Shown: positions 12,181-23,300 of the stretch, piece after piece
Layout: each line of letters begins with the position of its first letter
Numbering within the stretch: the first letter of the stretch is position 1
From: Apostichopus japonicus
Lineage: Eukaryota > Echinodermata > Holothuroidea > Aspidochirotida > Stichopodidae
DNA length: 64,000 nucleotides
Direction: 5' to 3'
NCBI RefSeq assembly: GCF_037975245.1
Contig: NC_092564.1
Coordinates: forward strand, 27,574,984 to 27,638,983
Translations under genes and position numbers: made by a program
The notes under the pieces: generated by a model
Told to the model about the DNA's origin: nothing
The model's database searches: none
Seen by the model: only the letters and a program-made list of their open reading frames with translations

Positions 12181-12489
12181 GTTTTTTATTTAAAATTAGT
12201 AACAAAATCTAAAGACGAAATCTGAGAAATTCGACTTTAAGCCCCCATATTTTTTTCAACTATATAGCCTTAAGATTTTTTTTTTCAAGTTTGGCTCAAA
12301 ATCGCGACTTTTCCGATTCTTACCAAACTCATGCATATGGATCAGGGGGTCCTTCGGATTATATAAAAGGGATTACATCGTTACTGTTCATCCCGGCATG
12401 CTTTGGCCTCAGTAGGTCTATGATGATTTTTATGAGGTGACGTTCAAACATGTACGTAACGAAAAATCCTTGTTTTTATCAAAAACTAC

Positions 12490-12890
12490 GTGTAAGAGGT
12501 GAGCCAAACTTTACGTTTGTATAAGTTGATATGCCCCCTATCCAAAGATAACGACGTTTTGTAAATATTTATCTGCTCGAAATTATTCGTCCCGACAAAA
12601 AAATATATTTATTTCGCTTTAAGCCTATAAAAAAATCGAAACATTCCAAATATGTTCATTTTTAATCATTTGATAGAGTTTCACGAAAGATTCGGCCAAA
12701 ATCTCGATGGTAATCATTCCATAGTAATATCTAAAAGATAATTTACGATCGTATTAAGGTAAGGTATTAAGGACAAAAAGTGAAACTAACCGATTTTTCA
12801 ATTTCCGGAGATCTCGGATACCTGTCAAACAAAGCTCTGTCACTTGGCCTATAGTGAACGTTTGAAAAAGAGGGCGCTGGACGCATATGA
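12490..12890. repeat. Right arm of a long inverted repeat
   Basis: This is the counterpart of 11795-12180 in opposite orientation. It runs directly into repeat copy B, so the arm and the direct copy share about 120 bp around the GAGGGCGCT motif. Confidence 0.75.
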
Positions 12891-13480
12891 AAGATAGGCT
12901 ATTAATAAACACAACAAATAAGAACGAATAAATACAATATTTGGAGAATTTGCAACTGTTTCTTAACAAATTAAGCGAATTGATCGCTTTTGGAGGAGGG
13001 TTAAGGTTGGTAATGGAAAGAACGCCATTGGTTCCTTCCCCGTAGTTCACTTATATCGTATAAAAGTAGTAAGAAATGCCTTAGAAAATGACAAGAAAGA
13101 CCTTATCGATGATGTAGAACGTTGTTTCGAATGATGTTGCTTAAAAGACACCGTAGATACGTAGCGAGGAGTTGTAGCGGTAAAAATGGACAACCGGGAC
13201 CTGAATCTGAATATTTTGGACCTAATGTTATAGTCGTCTATTGACCTTGCACGAAGGGGCCTACCGTGAAAACGTACGAGAAATTCGTCCATTAATATCT
13301 CAGCGAAATGGTTCCACAGGATACAGAATTACGACTGAGAAGTATTGATATGTAATCATTATTACAACCATTCTAAAAGATAACTCTTGATAGCAGATAT
13401 AGGGCATGTTGAAAGTGAAATTTTACGCAAAAAACGATGTCCCTACGGATGCCGTTTAACGACATTTATACAACGTGATA
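12765..13480. repeat. Interspersed repeat copy B
   Basis: Same-strand relative of 9958-10655, with frequent single-base differences and small indels. The two copies, the inverted arms and the 12190-12425 segment together form one rearranged repeat cluster. Confidence 0.8.
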
Positions 13481-14195
13481 TTAGACTGAGGTCAAATATA
13501 GTTTTTCTGTACACCCTTACAGAAGTTTGCTTTGAAAATTATTTCCGCGAAAAATGTGATGAGTGCAGTGCATAGAAATAGATCCTTATTAATTTCTATG
13601 GTGCAGTGCTAAATCAGGTACAGAAATCATAAAGAGGAAAAAGTCACAACGGCAAGATTAAACAAATACGAGTAACCTAGACGATCGTAATGTTTTTATT
13701 GCATCGGTTACTTATTAATTAATTGTTTATATGTTTTGAAAATGTGTAACTGTAAGACTAGTATCAAGAGTAAGACGACATCAGTCAAATTCGGTAGTAC
13801 TGTACCCTACAGGTTACAGTGTATAACCTAAGTAGTAAGTGTAGGCTAGGCTACATTTGACCAGTCACTTCCAATTCCTCATAACATAAACATAAAGTAT
13901 GTGTAGCCTACCTTGTTTTTTTTTTTGTAGTTATTCAGCAGGGCCCCCCAATTTAATGGTAACATAATGTTGAAGGAACATGATGTAATGCATATGGGGT
14001 TGCCACGATCTCTGCTCTAGGCCTAGGCCTAGCCTGCAGTAAGCAAAGAGAATGTTGCAATACATAGTAGGCCAGGCCTCAGACCGAGACTAGCTAATTC
14101 CTGGTCATTTATGGTTATCTAATTATGACGTGCGCAAATTGACAGTTGGTTGGTTGAATGGAATTGTACTAGGTTGGAGGCATTAGAGACTCGCC
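13481..14195. other. Intergenic DNA, nothing recognised
   Basis: AT-rich sequence with short CCTAGGCCTAG-type palindromes near 14020 and no supportable exon. Confidence 0.4.
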
Positions 14196-14350
14196 CACGC
14201 TCTGAAAAAGTTAACTTTCCGTTGCTTGCAAGTGGAGTTTTCTGCTTATCGCCTACACTGTCTAACACTTCTGTTACACCTCATTTGAAACTAGGTCAGA
14301 TTACCGGCATGAGAGGTTTCTTTGTGCGCGAGTCTTCACACCCTTTAAGT
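14196..14350 (+). repeat. Duplicated segment upstream of ORC4, copy 1
   Basis: Two blocks here recur in order at 17497-17823: CTGAAAAAGTTAACTTTCCG with TTGCTTGCAAGTG, and GTCTAACACTTCTGTTACACC with AGATTACCGGCAT and GCGAGTCTTCACACCCTTT. The downstream copy has about 200 extra bases between the blocks. Confidence 0.8.
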
Positions 14351-15063
14351 TTGTGTATTTACTTGACAATTGGTCAAGTAAGCACTAATGGTAATGTAAC
14401 ATAATATATAAGCTTCCAAATGAAAGGATTTTACCAGAAGGAAATATCAACTTAAATGTGTTGAAATCTGAGAGAATATACTGCTTCATTGCATAATGAG
14501 CATTTTTACAGAAGTACGTTGCTGTGACAGACAAAAAAAGAAGAGAAAAACAAGGAAAAACAAGCAAAAATGTAAGTGAATGAATATGAACAGATTTTTG
14601 AGAATTCTAAAAAAAGTTGAAATTATGGAACAGCATTTTACAATTGAGAGAATCTTACTACATATATCTAACATGCAATCACTCTTTGCTTGTCAAACCT
14701 TGACAAAGCCTACAATTGAACTTCAAAACTTTTGCTAATTCTTAAAAACTTAAAAAGGGTGTTTGATAAATTCAGAAAACAATATATAATGAGTAGCAGT
14801 TACATGCTTCCGTAAAATCATTCGTTGTATTCCTTTTGGTGGTTCTGAATTCTGTAGTTTATAATACACTTCCCACTGAAAAGAGATAACAAATGCTAGC
14901 CTAGATGTTACAAGGGGCAGAAGTTGACTTTCAATATTTTATTTGAACTATTTTGGAATACAACCATCAGACTTAAACACTTTCTTGGCAACATTTCAGA
15001 GATCATTGACATAATGCAGGTGCGTATCCAGGGGGGGGGCGTTGGGGGCGCGCGCCCCCCGGG

Positions 15064-15188
15064 TAAGAAAAAGAGGAGAGAAAAAAAAAGAGAAGAAAAA
15101 AGGAAAAAAGAGGGGAAAAAAGAGGAGGAGGAGAGGAAGGAAGGGAAAAGAAAAAGAAGAAAGAGAGAAAAAGGAGAAAAGGAGGGAG
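15064..15188 (+). repeat. Purine-only tract (about 125 bp, A/G)
   Basis: An unbroken run of A and G apart from one or two bases, within the candidate element at 15017-17138. It explains the long low-complexity open frames on both strands here, which I do not regard as genes. Such mirror-like homopurine tracts can form triplex structures. Confidence 0.8.
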
Positions 15189-15499
15189 TAAAAGAAAAAC
15201 GCGAAGACACCGGGAAGAGAAAGAGGAACAGTGACATCATTACAGCGCTGAAGGGTAGCCAGTGGCGGATCAATGATTTCGCAAAAGTGTGACTCACCCA
15301 ACCCCTTACACCGACAACTCCATTTTTTGACGTTTCCATTTTCCTCTCTCACTAATGATCTATACATATACTATATATGGTCTATCATAACGCGTGTGTA
15401 GAATTGTGCTATGAAACCGACTGTGGCTGGTCTCGAACTCGACCGTGTCGTCGGGGAACATGACGCATTTTGGGATGGGGGCGACCGCCCGCCCCCCCC

Positions 15500-15721
15500 C
15501 CCATTCAGCATTTTTTTAAATGATATCGCTAAGTAATTTCTAAATGGAAAGTGCTTAGAGGCAACTTACAAGGCCTGGGAAGTGTCATTTCCAGCGATCT
15601 GGGAGACATTTTCAGCCAAAATTTTCTTGTACGCTTCGCGCCAACCTGTGGTGGCGCTACGCTTAGATAATTTGCCTACAGGCTTCGCCCCTCCCTTGGC
15701 AAATTCCTCGCTACGCGCCTG
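15500..15721 (+). mobile_element. Partial hAT-like element, right end
   Basis: This is the same family as 31153-31459 in opposite orientation. It shares GATATCGCTA, AAGTGTCATTTCCAGCGATC and the TTGCCTACAGGCTTCGCCCC stretch, and ends CTCGCTACGCGCCTG at 15721. The left terminus cannot be recognised. Confidence 0.6.
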
Positions 15722-16075
15722 TTCGAATTTGTAACGCAAACAGCAGATATCACATCATATCAGTGAGCATGAAAATGGCGTTCCAGGATGAAAAGCCTCA
15801 AAATTGTCCGACTTGCATGAAAAAATAACCAAAAATTTTCGCGCGCCAAGCGCGCGTTCAACGTGTTCATGTCAATAACCTATAAGCAGGCATCGGTTAT
15901 TACATCGCATGCCATCATGTACCGTATGGTCCGTTCAAATTGCGCAGTATACCGCGGGATGCTAATGTAAACAACGACATGTCTCATGTAGATGCATAAA
16001 AAGCATGGAGGTCCAATTATGTCAATACTCTCTTTTACATTAGTAATGGCGAATTAGGGGCTGCACCCCGCCGCG

Positions 16076-16450
16076 CAGTGGCGGAGCGTCCATACGGTCA
16101 GGGGGCGGATGCCCCCCTGACGGACTCAAATGGACTGCTGGCGCCTTTTTCAGCTCTTTACCACTTTTTACTTATTCGTGATTATTGACTTTTTTATTGC
16201 GCTCTCATCTACTTATTGACATTTGTCACATTTTGTTGGTGTAATTTGGCGATGACACCTTATTCTTCGTTTATCTGCAAATTAGCCAGGCCCGGAAAGG
16301 GTCATTTCCGCGATCTAGGGAGTATCTTGACCCAAAAATTTTCTGTACGCTACGCGCCAACCAGTGGTGGCGCTCCGCTTAGATAGTGTCGAAAGCGCCC
16401 CTACAGACCATTCTCGCCACTCCTGACCAATACCCCTAGCTCCGCCACTG
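16076..16450 (+). mobile_element. hAT-type MITE, 375 bp, complete
   Basis: Inverted termini are CAGTGGCGGAGC at 16076 and GCTCCGCCACTG ending at 16450. A perfect 8-bp target-site duplication CCGCCGCG flanks it (16068-16075 and 16451-16458). An 8-bp duplication with CAG-starting termini is the hAT superfamily signature. It carries the shared internal module (about 16345-16390) and no coding capacity, so it must have been moved by a transposase encoded elsewhere. An inverted relative is at 29456-29789. Confidence 0.9.
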
Positions 16451-17225
16451 CCGCCGCGCCCCTACGCCTATGTGTGTAGTGTTCGCTTTCGGAAATATCT
16501 GCTATTTTTTCATTTCCTTCAACCAAGTTTTATAATAGCCGTTATAAGAGGTTGTAATATTTCTACACTAATAAATTAACTGTGTCTGAAGTTTAGAAAA
16601 TTTCTGACCAACATTCTGCATCACACTTCCCTCTACTCGTGCAATTTTGACCGGTCTGTTAGGGGTTGAAGGAAGTTTTTCTATATTGGTTGTCCATCAT
16701 GATGAAATTTTATACAACATTATGGGTATGTTTTGAAGTGAGTTTATTCACGAGAAATGTGAATTTTCAAATTCTGAACAAATATGGGGCTTAAAACCTT
16801 GAAAAGTGGGGCTGACGGGTATTTTGGGCCGCGACGTAGAATCACCTACAAAAGCAAAGACCCACAGGAGATGCGATCAGGTCGAACATGATGTGTGCCG
16901 GGTTGACAATCTTCAAAAAGGTTATGGATGGAAAAAAAACTATTAGGAAATACTTGGTTCTCCAGGCAAAAAGTGTACATCTGGTTGGTCATTTCAAGCC
17001 CGAGAAGTGCCGTTTCCGGTGATCTGGGGGGTTTCAAAACAAGAAATTTTCTTGTACGCTGCGCGCCAACCGATGGTGGCGCTCCGCTTAGATAGTAATT
17101 CGCGCCCCCCGGGTTTGAAAATCCTGGATACGCGCCTGTAATGAATAGGGAGTACTAATAATGCCAGTAAGTGTATCAAGACACATCTGAATTGAATGCA
17201 TCTATATGTCTTTCATGTTTCTTAG

Positions 17226-17397
17226 AGAACGCAGAATACAGAACCATTTTCAAGCCCAGAATGGTGAAGAAAAAGGAGTATGGTCTAAAGGAAGCAGATG
17301 ATGAAGTTTGGGACAAGGTTCAAGATCTACTGAGAGCTCGAATATGTCAGAATTCGCTCCCTGAAAATATGGATGGGACATTTCAAAGTCAAAGAGA
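17226..17397 (+). CDS. ORC4: ORC4 exon 1 (5' UTR part plus start)
   Basis: The acceptor TTTCTTAG ends at 17225 and the donor GTAAGT starts at 17398. I place the start at ATG 17261 ([13 protein letters not shown]). An upstream in-frame ATG at 17171 would lie in the intron or 5' flank. The N terminus is poorly conserved between phyla, but [19 protein letters not shown] corresponds in character to the human QVQRILRERFCRQSP segment. Ends in phase 2. An upstream non-coding exon is implied but not identified. Confidence 0.88.
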
Positions 17398-20300
17398 GTA
17401 AGTTAAAAAAAAAGATAAGAAGGTAATCATGAGCTATCCAGGACATTTAAGTATTTTAAAGGCATTGAAGACTTGACCCAAACCCTGTGCGGCCATCTGA
17501 AAAAGTTGACTTTCTGTTGCTTGCAAGTGACGTTTTGTTAGTGTCACTACAAAATGCAGACAGTAATGAAACGTGATACCTTGTTATCTTTAGCTGGACC
17601 TGAGATGTCCATCCCTGTATCGTTGTACACTTTGCTGTGGGTATTGACCGCAGCTGTATGTATTGACTGTACACTAGCGTCTACTTACCGACGGTAGCAA
17701 GCTGTGTGTGTGTATTTTCTGGGATCGATGGTGGTGTCTAACACTTCTGTTACACCTCATCAGAAACTAGGTCAGATTACCGGCATTAGACATTTCTTTT
17801 TGCGCGAGTCTTCACACCCTTTAAGCACAGTAATGCACATGGAATATGCTGTAGCTAGGAATCCTGCACAGGTCAACATGCACGATGACTGTTTGTACCA
17901 TCCTCTTCACTACCACTGGGATCTGTATTTGGTTTGTAAGCCTAAATACTTGGCCCATTGTTGTAAATAGTAATAAATTTATGATAACAGTAAAACTGTC
18001 AATTAATCAATGATGGTATATACAGAAAACTGCTCATAGGATTCTGCAAGTTTGTGGATTTATTGTTTGTAATTTGTAACAATTTCCAGTACAAATATAG
18101 AAAATCATGAGTATGATATTTGCTGTCAAATACGAAGGATGAATATTATACTTCATTAATTTTTTCAAATTATGTTGTTTTATTCACCCACCCCCCCCCC
18201 AATTTTATTTTGTATAAACAGCTCTTGCATGCAAATTGTTCAAAATACAAAATTGTAGTGATTCAGTTTGTTTATTGATCCCCTCATGTTCATGTACGTT
18301 TTTCAGTTGCTTCATTTTGTTTTCAATATTGTGAGTATCCAAGCAACTATTCACAACGAAGGGAAACAAAGAGAGAAAAAAAGGCAATACAATATGAAAG
18401 TGCATGATAATGGGACCACTGGACACATAGGAAGCACATTATTGCCCTAACCCTAATATTATTATTATCTCTAATAACAGACATTTGACTGACCTCATAA
18501 GAAGGTGTGCCACTATTGGAGAGAGTAACAGTGCCCTGGTAATTGGACCCAGTGGTGCAGGCAAGACTATGGTAAGATAATTGTTTTTTTCTATTCTATA
18601 CTGCACTATTGTATTCTATTGTATTTAATACTGTTTTGTATTCTATACTGCACTATTGTATTCTATTGTATTTCATACTGTATAGTATTCTATTCTATGG
18701 TAAGAATATTTCTAATCTTCTTTCATATATAACATGTTTTCACATTTTTCACATCATAAATATAACACACATTTTTTGCCTATCACTTTCATTTGAAACC
18801 TTACCACCTCTGAAAAATATCTCGATGGCATTTTAAGAACAGTGGTGCCACTATCCAGATTCTGGAATTACTTGGATAAAGAATGTAAAGGATGCTGCTG
18901 AAACTTTGTGCTCCTGCAAATGCAAATTTAAAGTCTCATTTATTGTATTAGTTTTAATTATCAAAAGGTAATTTGTAGGTTTTACCCTTTTCTCATTGTT
19001 TTTTACTCTTCTTGTTTTGTTTTTGTTATCCCTCTTTCTTTCTGGTTTATTTGTAAAGGAGGATAGCTCGCAAAATTCTTCCATCTTCTGCCCTCCTCCT
19101 CCTCCTCCTCCTCCTCCTCCTCCTCCTCCTCCTCCTCCTCCTCCTCCTCCTCCTCCTCCTCCTCCTCCTCCTCCTCCTCCTCCTCCTCCTCCTCCTCCTC
19201 CTCCTCCTCCTCCTCCTCCTCCTCCTCCTCCTCCTCCACCACCACCTCCACCTCCTCCTCCTCCTCCACCTCCTCCACCTTGTTATTTATGTATATATTT
19301 ATAAATAAGTTCAAACTCAAAATTTATGATCCGTTGCCAAGTGAAACACGACATAGTATGTTTTCTTAGTAATTTTTTCTGTCTGCTATTCATTTGTGTA
19401 AAAAAAAATTTCAGTTGATGTCTAGCATCCTCTCAGAGCTGGCCAAAGACTCTAAAATATCTGGGAATATTCTCCAAGTTCATCTGAACGGTCTGTTACA
19501 AACAGATGATCGATTAGCCGTCCAGGAAATCACCAGACAACTGAGGCTGGAGAATACCGTCAAAGACAGAGTATTTGTGAGTTGAATTTGCAAAACTTAT
19601 GCGAGATTGTGTAATTATGTGAAATTTTGTTTGTATGTTATAGTTTAATCTATAGTTAATGTATAACAGAACCTATGACAGATTGTTATAACATTGATTG
19701 GCTCCTCGACAAATACAAAGTTAGTTTTAACTGCCCCACCTGCTGTATTATGTAGTCGGTAACTACGGTAACCGATTACTACAACAAGCCAACCGTTACT
19801 TCCTGCATCAGCTCTGGTCTGTACTCTACATGAATAGAGGTGGCATAAGGTAGCATACGCCCATTAGAAGCCCCATTGACTTACACACTAAATCACAAAA
19901 GTAATGTGGTCTCCAAGTCTAGATAGAAGTGTTCACTAGCTAAACGCTACCCATCACTGGATAGCTCACAAGTTGGCCTTCCATGGCATCATCAATTTTC
20001 TGTATCATGACCATGTAGATTGTTTGCTATCTGAGCCGGAAGTTTTCGTCACTTGTTAACAAACCTCTTCACTCAGTAGTAAACAATTTTCCTACGCTGC
20101 TCCTGGGGGGCCTAAAGGGGTCCAAAATTGCCTCAATTGACCCAACTTTCTCACCACATGTACTTCCATTCATACTCTTTAACATGCAAGCCACAAAAAA
20201 GCTAAATCATGATTGATAACTGGTCAAAAAAGATGTTCTCCTGCTGCTTTTTGGCACTTTTTCTGAAGGAGAACAATGGAGCGGATGGATATAGACTCTA

Positions 20301-23300
20301 ATAGGAGTATGCCACCTTAAGAACACAGAGTTGATTACTAGATTGTTATTCTCCTAACTTCATTTGTCTCTCTCCTTATCAGGGTTCCATGGCCGAAAAG
20401 CTTTCATTTTTACTGGAGGCTTTGAAGAAAGGTAAGGAACGACTGATGTCAGGGATTCTTTCTGTTCATGAAACTCTTCAACCGGTGTGTCAATATTTCC
20501 GTCTGTCTTTGTTTCTAAATGTATTCTTTCCTTGCTATTTTTATTTGTCCTTTTCTATTTTTGTTTATGTACATGGAAGAAATATATAAATGAATAGTTC
20601 ACATTGTTTTGTTGCTACAAAATCCTATGATGGACATCATTAGCAGGCAGAATGGGTAGTTGTCTTATCGTCTGTGACAGGTGAAAATGTTATTTTCAAA
20701 ACAGCAAAGAATACTTTGTGACCTGAGAATGACAAGCTATTTTCTCTAGCAGCATGCAACAATATTCATCATTTGCATGCTGCCTACTGTGTTTTTCAGT
20801 AAAATCATGTAAGAAACTTCCATCTTGTCCTGGAGACAAAATAAAAAAACCAAGCTTAATATACTTGCCATAATACTGATTAATATTTATTTACCAGAAA
20901 ATATCTTAAAGAGTAGTGGCTGATCTGTCACTGATACAAGGAAAATAATTTATTTAAAGCGAAGGATGAAGTCAGAAGGACAAAGATTTTAATTAGAATC
21001 TCAATTTTGTTATTCCCTCATATTTCTATTTCTTCTTCTTCTTTTTTGTTGCTGTGGGAATCTTCTTGTCTCAGACGAAGGCAAATCTCAGAGCATATTA
21101 TTCGTTCTGGAAGAGTTCGATTTGTTTGCCCACCATAAGAACCAAACACTCCTCTACAATCTATTTGATATCAGCCAATCGGAGCAAACGCCTGTCACAG
21201 TGATCGGACTGACTTGTCGACTGGTGAGATTCTTCGCTCGTATTTTGCTTTTCATTATGAGTGGCAATATTATTCACTGTGACTTTTATTTCAACCAGTT
21301 TGGGTTATTAAGGCAACAGCCTTACTACAGCAATGGGACACTATATGCAGCGCTTGTTCACCGACCTTAAAATGTCATTGTTTAGCTATTCTTATAATAC
21401 TCAGAAGGAATAGCACAAAGTCAAATTTTATTATTGGTTCCCTTATCCAAAAAATAGTCTTCTTGAAGAAGAGACGTAAACCCAACTGGCATCTATAGCT
21501 TTTGTGACAGAGATTTTTGTGATGAACAGCTCCCCCCCCCCCCAAACAGCTAGGACAGAATCTTGCTCAATATGGGAGATATCCTAGAATTAAAAAGTTG
21601 TATTTGGGGCTGTCATTTTGTAAACTTTGGTGTGGAGAAACATTTAAATCTGTGATATTTTCCAAAAGGGAATATAACGTTCTTCACAGCCTTTCCGGGG
21701 AAATTATTCAAGACAGGTGTTCTGAGTATCTCCATAACTTAGGACGATGATGATGATGGTTGGGTTTTAGTCTCCTGTCATGAATTTCTTGGCATTTCTC
21801 TCTAGGACGTGGTGGAGTTGCTGGAGAAGAGAGTGAAATCTCGGTTCTCTCATCGTCAGATCCATCTGTTCCATTCTCTCAGCTTTGAGCAAGCCTGTAA
21901 GGTTTGTGAAGATGCCTTGACTCTGCCACTGAACTACCTCAGTAAGAAGTTCTGCACTGAGTGGAATTCTCATGTCAAGGTAAATCTTGAGAGGGTCGCA
22001 GTGCCTGGACTTGACTGGACTGTCTTGACCTAAAGTTTTGATATTTGTTAAGAGCCATTCCATTACAACTGACCCCTTGTTTTTTGGTTACATGGGAAAT
22101 CGTTTCCCTGTCATTGGTTACGTTTGCTAAAACAGTGCGGTTTAGTGCCGCACACTGCCGACTGACAGGTTTTGGAAAAAGCCTATTATGTTCAGTTTTC
22201 CAGATTGAAGCTAAAAGCGATTTAAACCGTCGTTATCAGTTGGGCAGTGTGGGGCCTATTTAACAATGTCCATGTTGCTAGATTAGTAACTTTGGCAAAT
22301 CGTTAATAAAGTACAATTACATCTGTTTGTTTATTCTACTTTGTAAACACAACAGCCAAAGAACAATGAACTTGAGTCAAATTTCATGTCCAGATTCTGT
22401 CAGATATCGCTAACATGAGGCTTGGGGAAGACTTCCATACTTCACTGTTCCTTTTTGTCTTTTCTTATTCGACAGGAATTTTTGCAGGAAAGAATCGTTG
22501 AGAATTCCCTTCGGCATCTCTATGATTTGGATAAAAGTATTCGGTCCGTCTACTCCATTTTGGTAAGATAATATACCAATAACTGTGCATAACAGATATT
22601 GGTTTAGTTTTTTATTCTTAATTTTTCTCTACAATATTTATCCTTTTGCCAAAACTTTGTCCTTCGTCAAATTTTCACTTAAAATAATCACACCATTATT
22701 TGCTTTGCTTTTTTGAATGTTTACAGGTGTATTCATCTCTGTCCATATAATATAGATAGTCTCTAAGTTCACATCATCGGAAATAAGTTTTCATTTCACC
22801 TGAATTTACCAGAAAGTTTACTGGTTGATGCAGTGTATACTTGACTTCCCCCTGGTGGCAGCTAGCATCTGGTTTTGGCAAGTGCCACTGCAGTTACCTT
22901 ACAATGTTTATTTCCTTGTAATTCGACAATGGAATATGACAGTGAATTTTCTTCCTGTTGCTTGCCTGTCTGGGGTAACCTATTTTTTATGTCTGTATCT
23001 AGAGTGGATGACAAATATTGTATAACTCATTTTATTTCTGTATTGCATAAATTAGCACTTGGATGTCATTGCAGTTATTAGCATGTAAAACTTTTTATAT
23101 CATTTCCTGTAAAAGCCTCATCAACTTGTCAAAGTCAAGTTTTCATGAAAACAGTATTCAGGTGTGGAAGGTTGCTCTCTTTGGCATGAGCAAGATTTAT
23201 GTACAACAAATTACAATTTGCTATTCTTCTTGTAGGGATTTTTGGCAACCGGTTTAGCAGATATGTATCACCTTCGATGTCTGTAGTACTCTGCTCTTCA

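Larger units (their letters stand above)
15017..17138. mobile_element. Possible compound hAT-like element with CAGG(T/C)GCGTATCCAGG ends
   Basis: CAGGTGCGTATCCAGG at 15017-15032 and its inverted partner CCTGGATACGCGCCTG at 17123-17138 bracket a GC-richer block holding other repeats. No 8-bp target duplication is seen (left flank ACATAATG, right flank TAATGAAT), so these may be ends of two separate elements. The left part holds a long purine-only tract (about 15064-15188). The right end carries the shared internal module at about 17052-17095. There is no transposase frame. Confidence 0.45.

Noticed and set aside
14908-15367. Long frames on both strands over the purine tract
   Set aside because: Lys/Glu/Arg or Phe/Ser/Leu monotony from an A/G-only tract; no protein signature.
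18446-18457. CCCTAACCCTAA resembling telomere repeat
   Set aside because: Only two units, in an ORC4 intron; too short to mean anything.
18996-19320. Poly-Pro and poly-Glu frames
   Set aside because: Produced by the (CCT)n tract inside an intron.
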